Assembly: GCF_001423295.1 (NCBI RefSeq)
Contig: NZ_LMNG01000031.1
Span: 1-64,000 of the forward strand
Source: Methylobacterium sp. Leaf112
GTDB lineage: Bacteria > Pseudomonadota > Alphaproteobacteria > Rhizobiales > Beijerinckiaceae
Length of the DNA stretch: 64,000 nucleotides
Direction: 5' to 3'
The translations under genes and the position numbers were made by a program. Below, piece by piece: positions 29,675 to 37,804 of this stretch; position 1 is the stretch's first letter; the number at the start of each line of letters is the position of its first letter. The notes under the pieces are model-generated. The model made no database searches, was not told the DNA's origin, and saw only the letters and a list, made by a program, of their open reading frames with translations.

Positions 29675-30318
29675 GCCGCGGCCCCTATCGGCTCGTCGTC
29701 TTCGACTTCGATGGGACCCTCGCCGATAGTTTCCCGTGGTTTGCCCGTGTCATCAACGATGTGGCCGATCGCTATCGCTTCCGGCGGATCGCTCCGCATG
29801 AGACCGAGGTCCTGCGCGGCCTCGATGCCGCGGGTATCGTCCGCCATCTCGGAATCGCCCCGTGGAAACTCCCGTTCATCAGCCGTCACATGCACGCGTT
29901 GGCGGCCCGTGACATCGCTGAGATCTCGCTGTTTCGCGGTATTCGGACGATGCTGGCCGACCTCGCTGCGGCGGGTATGCCGCTCGCGATCGTCAGTTCC
30001 AACACCCGGGCCAATATCGAGGCAGTACTCGGGCCGGATGCCCGGCGCTTCCGGCGCTACGCCTGCGGTGCGTCGCTGTTCGGAAAGGCCAAGCGCCTGA
30101 GAGCCCTGGTCCGCGACGCAGGTTTTACCCCCGGTTCGACCCTCTACGTCGGCGATGAGATCCGTGACCACGATGCGGCCCGGTCGGTCGGATGCGACTT
30201 TGCCGCCGTGGCTTGGGGCTACACCCGTATCGAAGCCTTGCGGGCCACGGGTCCGGTGCTGATGCTGACTCATCCGAGTGCCATCGTACCCGCCGTCGTT
30301 GGGCGCGTGTCTGCATAG
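29671..30318 (+). CDS. HAD-superfamily phosphatase (Gph-like)
   Basis: The 215-aa protein has the HAD motif I FDFDGTLADS with nucleophile D12 and acid D14, a helical cap with aromatic residues, motif II SSNTRAN near residue 110, a Lys in the KAKRLRALV segment, and motif IV GDEIRDHDAA. It resembles phosphoglycolate phosphatase relatives. Substrate cannot be predicted. The ATG at 29671 overlaps the HWE kinase stop (ATGA), so the two are translated from one mRNA, an uncommon pairing. Confidence 0.88.
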   Translation: MSRGPYRLVVFDFDGTLADSFPWFARVINDVADRYRFRRIAPHETEVLRGLDAAGIVRHLGIAPWKLPFISRHMHALAARDIAEISLFRGIRTMLADLAAAGMPLAIVSSNTRANIEAVLGPDARRFRRYACGASLFGKAKRLRALVRDAGFTPGSTLYVGDEIRDHDAARSVGCDFAAVAWGYTRIEALRATGPVLMLTHPSAIVPAVVGRVSA

Positions 30319-30418
30319 ACACATAGCGTCCGAAAGTAGATCGAACCGAGTGCGGCGGATTGCGCGCGCTGTCTCAGGCGCGCACGACTCGCCCCCGGAT
30401 ATTGAATGCGGAATCGCC

Positions 30419-30643
30419 ATGTCGATGCAGAGTCAACGCGGTGGCGGGGATGGGATGTCCCACCTTTCTCAAGAGACCGCCTACGGCTCCAGGCCGGACC
30501 CGCAGGGACTATCTCCCAATATCGTCGCCAGTCTCGCCTGCGGCTTGCGGGCCGTCTACGAAGCCCGGCCGGAGACCGATGTTGCGGATGCTTTCGCCGA
30601 TCTACTCATGCGGATCGAGGCCGCCGAGCGCGCACGGGGCTGA
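30419..30643 (+). CDS. Small NepR-like protein (putative anti-sigma factor paralog)
   Basis: The 74-aa protein has a disordered N-terminus (1-30) and a short helical core at 33-70. That core reads as the NepR pattern: I-x-x-x-L-x-x-x-L-R-A-V-Y-E, a spacer, then DAFADLLMRIEAAE. It matches the two-helix arrangement (LRxLY...FxDLLxxL) with which NepR binds the sigma factor EcfG and its antagonist PhyR. The usual V-P-D turn is replaced by DVADAF, so it is a divergent member. ATG 30455 is an alternative start. The HWE kinase two genes upstream fits this pathway. Neither phyR nor ecfG is in the window. Confidence 0.6.
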   Translation: MSMQSQRGGGDGMSHLSQETAYGSRPDPQGLSPNIVASLACGLRAVYEARPETDVADAFADLLMRIEAAERARG

Positions 30644-30862
30644 GACCGTCGGACGGCGTACGCGCGGGCCGAGCCGGCCTTTCGCCGACATCGTGTCCAA
30701 GCTCCCCAGTCCGACACCGTAGAGCGATGGTTTCCTCCGGCATGCATATGCCGCATCGGGGTGTTCGAGACGCGGGTCGCCACAGGTCTGCCGTTCGCCC
30801 ACACAATCCGTAAGGCTTTCGCGGTAGCATCTCGGGCCTGCGCTCGCCTCCAAGTCGATCCG

Positions 30863-31960
30863 ATGCTCTCGATCCCCGACGTGCCGACCCTTCGTCTCTG
30901 CAGCATTTTGGCGAGCGCGGCGTTCGTTGTCGTCTATCTGTCCCTGTGGCGTGCGAGAACCGGCCAATCCTATCTGCTGGATTGGGCGGCGAGTTTCGCC
31001 CTCTACGTGGTGACGCTTCTGGGATATGCGCGCTTCGGATACCACCCGGTCATCGCGGGGATCCTGTGCGGCCTCCTCGGCCTCGGCAACGTTCTCATCC
31101 TGACCGGGGTGTACCGGTTCGACGGCGTGAAACCGTTCCGGCCCTGGATGGCCCTGGTGATCCTCCTGCCCTGCGCCGGCTATCTCGGTCCCGCCCTCCT
31201 GGGGTATCCGGTGGCCGCCCAGATCGGTGCGACGCTCGGCCTCGTCTTCGACATGCTCGCCGTCGGCACGATCCTGATCGGCGGCCGGAAACTGACCTCG
31301 ACCGGAGGACGACGCATCGCCGGATTCGCGCTGCTCGGCTACGTTCCGGGGTACGTCGTTGCGATCCTCATCCTGGCGACCGACGGCGCGATTCCCGATG
31401 TCGTGGGGCTCGTGCCGATGCTGTCGGACCAGATGCTGCTGGCGATCCTGAATCTGGGGCTCACCGCCATGCCGGGTGAGCGCGCTCAGAGCGCCCTGCG
31501 CCGGATCGCCCTGCGCGACGCTCTCACGGGTGCCCTGAACCGCGCCGGCCTCACGGCCCATGGCCCCACGACCGTGTCCGCGGACACCGCCGTGGTCGCC
31601 ATCGATATCGATCACTTCAAGGCCATCAACGATCGGTACGGGCATGCGGCCGGCGACGCGGTCCTGGTGCACCTGGCGACCGTCGCCATGCGCCGCGTCT
31701 CGGGGCGCGACCTCGTGGTGCGTCTCGGCGGGGACGAGTTCGTCGTCGTTCTGGCCTACGCCACCCGGGGTACCGCCTTGGCGTTCGCCGACGATCTACG
31801 GCGGAGCTTCGGAACGGTCCCCGATCTGCCCGCCTGGACCGCAAGCATGGGGGTCGCGATGGTCGCATCCGGAGAAACCAGCCTCCTCCCGGCCCTCGCA
31901 CGGGCCGACCGGGCGCTGTACGACGCCAAGGCCTCGGGCCGCGATCGCGCCGCCGCCTGA
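30863..31960 (+). CDS. Membrane-bound diguanylate cyclase (GGDEF)
   Basis: The 365-aa protein has about six membrane helices in residues 10-205 and a C-terminal GGDEF domain (about 215-360) that should make cyclic di-GMP. The active motif G289-G-D-E-F is perfect, and the substrate-side DIDHFKAINDRYGH is intact. The product-inhibition I-site (R-x-x-D, five residues before the motif) reads S280-G-R-D283, so the arginine is missing and feedback inhibition may be lost. I start at ATG 30863, where the hydrophobic domain begins; the frame is open to 30761 without support. Confidence 0.88.
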   Translation: MLSIPDVPTLRLCSILASAAFVVVYLSLWRARTGQSYLLDWAASFALYVVTLLGYARFGYHPVIAGILCGLLGLGNVLILTGVYRFDGVKPFRPWMALVILLPCAGYLGPALLGYPVAAQIGATLGLVFDMLAVGTILIGGRKLTSTGGRRIAGFALLGYVPGYVVAILILATDGAIPDVVGLVPMLSDQMLLAILNLGLTAMPGERAQSALRRIALRDALTGALNRAGLTAHGPTTVSADTAVVAIDIDHFKAINDRYGHAAGDAVLVHLATVAMRRVSGRDLVVRLGGDEFVVVLAYATRGTALAFADDLRRSFGTVPDLPAWTASMGVAMVASGETSLLPALARADRALYDAKASGRDRAAA

Positions 31961-32000
31961 GCCGATTCTCGCGCAACGCTCCGCCGCCCCTTCGTTCAGT

Positions 32001-32040
32001 CCAGCGAAAAGGCCGCCTCCGTGGTGCGGAAGCGGCCTCG
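32001..32040 (-). terminator. Intrinsic terminator of bamE
   Basis: Read on the minus strand, AGGCCGCTTCC and GGAGGCGGCCT form an 11-bp stem with one G-T pair and a 7-base loop, followed directly by TTTT. It lies ~35 bases after the bamE stop and also backs onto the diguanylate cyclase gene. Confidence 0.75.
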
Positions 32041-32072
32041 ATGGAAGCGTGACAGCGAGGTCGAAGGCGCTC

Positions 32073-32570
32073 TTACTGCCCGGCGCGTGCGCCCGGGACG
32101 ACGCTGGCGCCCTTCCCGCTGCCGAAGGGCTCGTACCGGGTCAGACCGCGGAAGAGTTGCGAGATGAAGGCTCGGTCGGCACCGCTCGTCGGGGTCGAGC
32201 GCTCGATGAAGTCGAACACCTTGCCGTCCTGCAAACCGTAGAGCGCCACGCGCTCGACTTTGAAGGCCGGGGTGAAATACACGGCCGTGACCTTCTGGTC
32301 CTCGATCTGCTCGCCGAGGAACAGCACCGTACGGCGGGTGTTCTGGCTGATGTAGTACCAGCTCTTGTTGCCCACCGTGGACACCGTGGAGGGGGTACCG
32401 AGGATCGTCAGCACCTGCTCGGCGCTCATGCCGGGCTTCACCGTCGCCAGGGCGGCCTGATCGATCTGATAGCCGTGGCGCAGATCCTCGCCGATGCAGC
32501 CGGCGAGCCCGGTACCGATGAGGCCCAGGACGGCAAGGCGCGCGAGCGACGGAACGAAACGGCGCGACAT
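32073..32570 (-). CDS. bamE: Outer membrane protein assembly lipoprotein BamE
   Basis: The 165-aa lipoprotein belongs to the SmpA/OmlA (BamE) family, a stabilising subunit of the BAM complex that inserts beta-barrel proteins. The signal peptide ends in the lipobox L-A-G-C25. The core motif V-K-P-G-M-S-x-x-Q-V-L-x-I-L-G-T-P-S and the WYYISQ strand are typical of the fold. The start at 32570 is chosen because it yields a normal lipoprotein signal; the frame extends upstream but without sense. It is divergent from the CBP3-like gene, and the 209-base gap holds both promoters. Confidence 0.92.
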   Translation of the reverse strand: MSRRFVPSLARLAVLGLIGTGLAGCIGEDLRHGYQIDQAALATVKPGMSAEQVLTILGTPSTVSTVGNKSWYYISQNTRRTVLFLGEQIEDQKVTAVYFTPAFKVERVALYGLQDGKVFDFIERSTPTSGADRAFISQLFRGLTRYEPFGSGKGASVVPGARAGQ

Positions 32571-32779
32571 CGACCACCCTTGATCTTGCTGAAGAACTGA
32601 ACGCGTCTGCGGCCTCGAGCCCGACACGGCGACGGATCGCCCGCGGAAGCCGCAAGACGGTTGCACCTTGACCATGCGTTGCCGTACCCCGGGGTTATGG
32701 TTTTGACAAGGCAAGCGGGGCCACACCCGGCCCTTCCGCAGCGTCCGCGGCGCGCTGTCCACACGGGAAGGGGAGGCGC

Positions 32780-33349
32780 ATGATCGGCCGTCTGTTCGGG
32801 CGAACCAGCCCCCGCGAACGCATGATCCGTGACCTTCACGTGCGCATCAACGCCGCCGCGCGGGTTCCAGCCCTCTACACCGCCCTTGGCGTGCCCGACA
32901 CGGTAGAGGGGCGCTTCGAGTGCTTGAGCCTGCACGTGATCCTGGTGCTGCGGCGGCTCAACCGGCTGCCCGAGCCCGCGGCGGACGTGGCGCAGGACCT
33001 CATCAACGCGATCTTCCTCCAGCTCGATTCGTCCTTGCGGGAGAGCGGGATCGGTGATTTCGGAGTGCCCAAGCGCATGAAGAAGCTCGGTGCCGCCTTC
33101 TACGGCCGAGCGGCCGGCTACGATGCGGCCCTCGATGCGGGCGATGGGGACGCTCTCGCGGGGGCACTGGCCCGCAACGTCCTCGGTGGTGCTGCACCGG
33201 CTGACGCCGCGGACCTCGCACGCTACGTGACGGCGAGCGACCGGCTGCTCGCGAGCCTCGACCTCGACGCCCTCGTGGACGCCGGGCCACGCTTCGCCGC
33301 CATCGAATCCGCCGCCCAACCGGCGAACCAATCGGGAGTTTCGCGATGA
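32780..33349 (+). CDS. Ubiquinol-cytochrome c chaperone (CBP3-like)
   Basis: The 189-aa helical protein matches the bacterial relatives of mitochondrial CBP3/UQCC1, which help cytochrome b assemble into the bc1 complex. Recognisable segments are the [20 protein letters not shown] helix, the [21 protein letters not shown] stretch and the [18 protein letters not shown] stretch. GGAGG lies 6 bases before ATG 32780. It overlaps the next gene (yceD) by 4 bases, an arrangement frequent in alphaproteobacteria. Confidence 0.9.
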   Translation: MIGRLFGRTSPRERMIRDLHVRINAAARVPALYTALGVPDTVEGRFECLSLHVILVLRRLNRLPEPAADVAQDLINAIFLQLDSSLRESGIGDFGVPKRMKKLGAAFYGRAAGYDAALDAGDGDALAGALARNVLGGAAPADAADLARYVTASDRLLASLDLDALVDAGPRFAAIESAAQPANQSGVSR

Positions 33350-33855
33350 CACGGGATCAGGCGGTCGGACCGCTTTCACGCTCGATCCGGGTCGACCGCA
33401 TGGCGCGCGCCCAGGGCGACTTCATCGTGACGGCGACGCCGGAGGAATGCGCGGCGCTCGCCGCCGATTTCGGTATCCCGGGGATCCGCGACCTCGTCGG
33501 ACGCTTCCGCGTCGGCGGCACCCTGGAGAACCTGTCGGTGACGGGTTCCGTCGAGGCAGTGGTGACCCAGATCTGCACGGTGAGCCTCGACGAGTTCGAA
33601 GCGCCCGTGCACGAAACCGTCGATGTGGCGTTCACCGATGGCGAGATCCCGACGGGACACGACGCCGAGGAGATCGACGTGCCCGATCCGATCGTCAACG
33701 GACGCGTCGATTTCGGGCTGCTGACCGCCGAGTTCCTGGCCATGAGTCTCGATCCGTATCCGCGGAAACCCGGTGTCACGTTCGCCGAACCCGAGCCCGA
33801 CGCCGACGGAGCGCCGCTCGCGGGCCTGCGGGCCCTGCAGGGCGGCAAGGACTGA
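33346..33855 (+). CDS. YceD/DUF177 family protein
   Basis: The 169-aa protein is of the YceD/DUF177 family, linked to 23S rRNA accumulation in E. coli and plants. It shows the family segments [36 protein letters not shown] (the conserved cysteine region), and a C-terminal DPYPRKPGV. Its start overlaps the upstream chaperone gene by 4 bases (ATGA). In many bacteria rpmF lies between yceD and plsX; here plsX follows directly after 167 bases. Confidence 0.88.
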   Translation: MTRDQAVGPLSRSIRVDRMARAQGDFIVTATPEECAALAADFGIPGIRDLVGRFRVGGTLENLSVTGSVEAVVTQICTVSLDEFEAPVHETVDVAFTDGEIPTGHDAEEIDVPDPIVNGRVDFGLLTAEFLAMSLDPYPRKPGVTFAEPEPDADGAPLAGLRALQGGKD

Positions 33856-34022
33856 GCAGTCCTTTAGGCGGCTCAATCGACCGCTTTGCCTCCATCGGGG
33901 CAGATTTCGTTTGCCCGGCGGGCGCGAGTCGCTATTTTCCGCCGCGCCGTGACCGAGGCCGCCCCGATCCGGCCCTCGTCCGCGCGCGCTTTCTCGTTCA
34001 CGAGGCCTTCGGCGAACTTCAT

Positions 34023-35057
34023 ATGTCTCAGAGAGTGTGCATCTCGCTCGACGCCATGGGCGGCGACCACGGCCCAACCACGGTGGTACCGGGCGCCGCC
34101 ATCGCCCGCGAGCGCCATCCGGAGATGACGTTCCTGATGTTCGGCGACGAGGCGATCCTGGCCCCCCTCGTCGAAGCCGAGCCGCGCCTGAAGGGCGCCG
34201 TCGAGATCCGTCACACGGCCCTGGCGATTGCGATGGACGAGAAGCCGAGCCAGGCCGTGCGCACCGGGCGTGGAAAATCCTCCATGTGGAAGGCGATCCA
34301 GGCGGTGAAGGACGGCGAGGCCGATGCCGCCGTCTCGGCCGGCAACACCGGCGCCCTCATGGCCATGTCGAAGATCTGCCTCAAGACGCTCGCCGGCATC
34401 GAGCGCCCGGCCATCGCCTGCCTGTGGCCCACCGTGCGCGGCGAGAGCGTGGTGCTCGACGTCGGCGCCACCATCGGGACGGATGCCGACCACCTCGTGG
34501 AGATGGCCCTGATGGGCTCGGCCATGGCCCGCATCGTCTTCGATATCGACCGGCCCACCGTCGGCCTTCTCAACGTCGGCACGGAGGAGATGAAGGGCAA
34601 CGAGGCGGTGAAGGAAGCGGCCCGCCGCCTGCGCGAGGCCGACCTGCCGAATCTGAGCTATCACGGCTTCGTCGAGGGCAACGATCTCGGCCGCGGCACC
34701 GTCGACGTGGTGGTGACGGAGGGCTTCACCGGCAACATCGCCCTGAAGACCGCCGAGGGCACGGCCAAACAGATCGGCACCTACCTGCGTGCGGCCATGA
34801 GCCGGACCCTGTCGGCCAAGATCGGATACTTCTTCGCCCGCCAAGCGTTTAAGGCTCTGCGCGAGAAGATGAACCCGAGCCGGGCCAATGGCGGCGTGTT
34901 CCTCGGCCTGGAGGGCATCGTGATCAAGAGCCACGGTTCGGAGGACGCGCACGGCTTCGCGGCCGCCGTCGACCTCGCCCACGACATGGCCCGGCACGAC
35001 CTCATGCGGACCATCCGCGACATGCTCGAACTGACACCGGCGGGGGCCTCGGCATGA
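34023..35057 (+). CDS. plsX: Phosphate acyltransferase PlsX
   Basis: PlsX turns acyl-ACP into acyl phosphate, the substrate of PlsY in phospholipid synthesis. The 344-aa protein starts with the family signature [11 protein letters not shown] and shows [14 protein letters not shown] near residue 100, [11 protein letters not shown] near 183, and [13 protein letters not shown] near 232. All conserved blocks are present. ATG 34023 is the natural start, and the upstream open frame crosses yceD and is not real. fabH follows after 28 bases. Confidence 0.96.
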   Translation: MSQRVCISLDAMGGDHGPTTVVPGAAIARERHPEMTFLMFGDEAILAPLVEAEPRLKGAVEIRHTALAIAMDEKPSQAVRTGRGKSSMWKAIQAVKDGEADAAVSAGNTGALMAMSKICLKTLAGIERPAIACLWPTVRGESVVLDVGATIGTDADHLVEMALMGSAMARIVFDIDRPTVGLLNVGTEEMKGNEAVKEAARRLREADLPNLSYHGFVEGNDLGRGTVDVVVTEGFTGNIALKTAEGTAKQIGTYLRAAMSRTLSAKIGYFFARQAFKALREKMNPSRANGGVFLGLEGIVIKSHGSEDAHGFAAAVDLAHDMARHDLMRTIRDMLELTPAGASA

Positions 35058-35085
35058 GGCTTCTCGGGTGGTCGAGGACACAGCG

Positions 35086-36063
35086 ATGACGTGCCTGCGC
35101 TCCGTCGTGGTCGGCTGCGGCTCCGCCCTGCCGGCCCGATGCGTCACCAACGACGAGCTCGCCAAAACCGTCGAGACCTCGGATGACTGGATCGTCCAGC
35201 GCACGGGCATCCGCCAGCGCTACCTGTCGGACGCGTCAGAGACGACCTCGCTGCTCGGCACCCGCGCGGCGCAGGCGGCCCTGGACGACGCCGGTCTCAC
35301 GGCGGCCGACATCGACCTCGTGATCTGCGCCACCTCGACGCCGGACCACACCTTCCCGTCGACGGCCACGCAGATCCAGGCCGGCCTCGGCATGACGGGC
35401 GGCGTCGCCTTCGATCTCCAGGCCGTGTGCGCCGGCTTCGTCTACGCCGTCACCACGGCCGACAAGTTTCTCGTCACCGGCGCGGCCCGCCGTGCCCTCG
35501 TGGTCGGGGCCGAGACCTTTTCGCGCCTACTGGATTGGGAAGACCGCACCACCTGCGTGCTGTTCGGCGACGGTGCCGGCGCCGCGGTCCTCGAAGCCCG
35601 CGAAGGCGAGGGCACCAGCGCCGACCGCGGGGTACTCACCGCCAGTCTGCGTTCCGACGGACGCCATCGTGAAAAGCTCTACGTCGATGGCGGCCCCGGC
35701 TCGACGGGCACCACCGGGCACCTCCGCATGACCGGCAAGGAGGTGTTCCGTTTCGCCGTGGGTTCCGTCACGGATGTCATCGACGACGCGTTCCGGGCGT
35801 CCGGCACAACGGCCGAGGACCTCGACTGGTTCGTGCCGCACCAGGCCAACCGGCGGATCATCGAGGCGTCGGCCGACAAGCTCGGTATCGCCCGCGACAA
35901 GGTGGTGCTCACCGTCGACCGGCACGGCAACACCTCGGCAGCCTCGATACCCCTCGCCCTCGACGTCGCCCGCAAGGATGGGCGGATCAAGGATGGCGAC
36001 CTCGTGATGATCGAGGCCATCGGCGGCGGCTTCACCTGGGGTGCGGCCCTGATCCGCTGGTGA
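35086..36063 (+). CDS. fabH: Beta-ketoacyl-ACP synthase III
   Basis: FabH condenses acetyl-CoA with malonyl-ACP to start fatty-acid synthesis. The 325-aa thiolase-fold protein has the complete triad: C115 in [10 protein letters not shown]252 in VPHQANRRI, and N282 in HGNTSAAS. The [15 protein letters not shown] signature is near residue 32. I begin at ATG 35086, which has GAGGA 7 bases upstream. A GTG at 35068 would add six residues and lacks a site. It is paired with plsX as in most bacteria. Confidence 0.95.
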   Translation: MTCLRSVVVGCGSALPARCVTNDELAKTVETSDDWIVQRTGIRQRYLSDASETTSLLGTRAAQAALDDAGLTAADIDLVICATSTPDHTFPSTATQIQAGLGMTGGVAFDLQAVCAGFVYAVTTADKFLVTGAARRALVVGAETFSRLLDWEDRTTCVLFGDGAGAAVLEAREGEGTSADRGVLTASLRSDGRHREKLYVDGGPGSTGTTGHLRMTGKEVFRFAVGSVTDVIDDAFRASGTTAEDLDWFVPHQANRRIIEASADKLGIARDKVVLTVDRHGNTSAASIPLALDVARKDGRIKDGDLVMIEAIGGGFTWGAALIRW

Positions 36064-36152
36064 ATCACCCGCACGGTTGACCCCGGCACCAACGCCGATT
36101 AGCGTGCCCTCTCAGACAGATAAGCAATAAAACACGAATCGATGCCGGGGGT

Positions 36153-36482
36153 ATGCGCATGTCGGGAAAGACGGTCACACGCGCCGATTTGAGCGAGGCC
36201 GTCTATCAGCAGGTCGGCCTCTCGCGCACGGAATCCTCGGCTTTGGTCGAGACGGTGCTGTCTGAAATCTGCACGTGTCTTGCCAGTGGCGAGACGGTGA
36301 AGCTGTCGTCGTTCGGGTCCTTTGTGGTTCGCAGCAAAGGGCGGCGTGTCGGCCGCAATCCGAAAACCGGTGTCGAGGTGGCCATCGAGCCGCGTCAGGT
36401 CATGGTGTTCAAGCCGTCGAACGTGCTCAAAGCCCGCATCAACGGGCTGAATGGCGCCGGTGATCACGACGACGACGAATGA
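36153..36482 (+). CDS. ihfA: Integration host factor subunit alpha
   Basis: The 109-aa protein is of the HU/IHF DNA-bending family, alpha type: T-R-A-D-L-S-E-A-V opening, [17 protein letters not shown], and the beta-arm [23 protein letters not shown] with the intercalating proline. IHF-alpha pairs with IHF-beta to bend DNA sharply. ATG 36159 (MSGK) is an alternative start two codons in. The stop overlaps the merR ATG at 36479. The order fabH-ihfA-merR is common in alphaproteobacteria. Confidence 0.93.
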   Translation: MRMSGKTVTRADLSEAVYQQVGLSRTESSALVETVLSEICTCLASGETVKLSSFGSFVVRSKGRRVGRNPKTGVEVAIEPRQVMVFKPSNVLKARINGLNGAGDHDDDE

Positions 36483-37015
36483 GGACTCCGATGTCGTTGG
36501 CCGCCGCCGACCCCCGCGACACGCCGGACCGGGCCGCTCAGGAGAAGAGTGCGACCGCCTTCCGCACGATCAAGGAAGCGGCCGACGAGCTCGAAGTTCC
36601 TCAGCACGTTCTACGCTTCTGGGAGACGCGGTTCGCGCAGGTCCGCCCGGTCAAGCGGGCCGGCGGACGGCGCTACTACCGACCCGACGACATCGACCTC
36701 CTGAAAGGCATCCGCAGCCTGCTCCACGGGCAGGGCTACACCATCAAGGGGGCTCAGGCGATCCTACGCGAGAAGGGGCTCCGCTTCGTCCAGAGCGTCG
36801 GGCGTGGCGAGGCCGAAATCGCTGCGGCGTCCCCACCCGAGAACGACGGACCCGAGGAGCTGGATGCGCCTGGGATCGACGGATTGCCCGATGATGCCCG
36901 TCCGGTTCTCGAAGCCGTCCTCGACGACCTCTATGCCTGCCGGTCGATCCTGAACGATCTGCAACGCCTATCCGACATGGACGCGTCGACCGACGAGCCG
37001 GGGCCCCACCCCTGA
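36479..37015 (+). CDS. MerR-family transcriptional regulator
   Basis: The 178-aa protein has a MerR winged helix at about 29-98: [19 protein letters not shown], then RFWETRF and [18 protein letters not shown] linker and an acidic C-terminal helix follow, with no metal-binding cysteines, so it does not look like a metal or redox sensor. The ATG at 36479 overlaps ihfA; ATG 36491, just after GAGGA, is an equally good start. Position beside ihfA is conserved among relatives; its targets are unknown. Confidence 0.9.
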   Translation: MRTPMSLAAADPRDTPDRAAQEKSATAFRTIKEAADELEVPQHVLRFWETRFAQVRPVKRAGGRRYYRPDDIDLLKGIRSLLHGQGYTIKGAQAILREKGLRFVQSVGRGEAEIAAASPPENDGPEELDAPGIDGLPDDARPVLEAVLDDLYACRSILNDLQRLSDMDASTDEPGPHP

Positions 37016-37158
37016 CGGCCCGCGACGGTCCCGGGACGGACACTGCCAAGTCCGATCGGGACCCTCGACGCGTCGCCTCCGCATCCCCACATCGCATGGA
37101 CGCGTTCGCCCGCCCGATGCCCTCGCACGGGGACGCGGTCCGCGCCGGAGTGTTCTCG

Positions 37159-37602
37159 ATGCTGCTTGCCCGTTCGACCGCCGCCCTCGTCGCCGGTCTG
37201 TTTCTCACCGCACCCGCCTTCGCGCAGACGACCGTGACCCGCAGCGAGACGGCCGCGCCCGGCAAGTCCGTGCGTCTCGCCATCGTGCCGAACCTGAAGA
37301 AGGACTGCACGGCCGGGCCGATGCCGGAGATCCGCGTCAGTGGTGCGCCGAAGAACGGGTCTCTCATCACCAAGGTCGGCAAGATCAAGACCCCGGCCAA
37401 GTACCGCTGCCCCGGCAAGGAAGCGGCCGTGCAGGCGCTCTTCTACCAGAGCAAGGACGGCTACACCGGTACCGACGAGGTGACCGTGGACGTCAAGGAT
37501 TCCGACGGAAACGTGCAGACCCAGAACATCCGCATCACCGTCGACGGGTCGAAGAAGGATGCGCCCGCCAAGGATGCGACGAAGGCCGGCACCGACCTCT
37601 GA
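37159..37602 (+). CDS. Secreted Ig-like domain protein
   Basis: The 147-aa protein has a Sec signal peptide (cleavage after AFA, residue 22) and one beta-sandwich of about 100 residues. The pattern PKNGSL...GYTGTDEVTVDVKDSDG resembles cadherin/bacterial-Ig-like domains. C50 and C84 could form a disulfide. The tail is Lys/Asp/Ala rich. I start at ATG 37159, which gives a clean signal peptide; an upstream ATG at 37096 would bury it. It has no named function that I recognise. It stands alone between merR and prkA. Confidence 0.72.
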   Translation: MLLARSTAALVAGLFLTAPAFAQTTVTRSETAAPGKSVRLAIVPNLKKDCTAGPMPEIRVSGAPKNGSLITKVGKIKTPAKYRCPGKEAAVQALFYQSKDGYTGTDEVTVDVKDSDGNVQTQNIRITVDGSKKDAPAKDATKAGTDL

Positions 37603-37804
37603 GGCGGACGGAACGCCCACGAGCCGCGCCGTCGCGCATGGTCTGGCTCGGGATCGCCGGGCGCTCGACGATCCCCTGGAACGAGCGGCGTGACACGCGA
37701 CACAGGCTGGCCCCGTGCGATGATCGCACTGCGACAAAACTGGGCCTGTCAGTTGCATCTCAGCCGAGACAGGATGAAGCTGTCGCTGTCGTGAGGGGAT
37801 CGGA

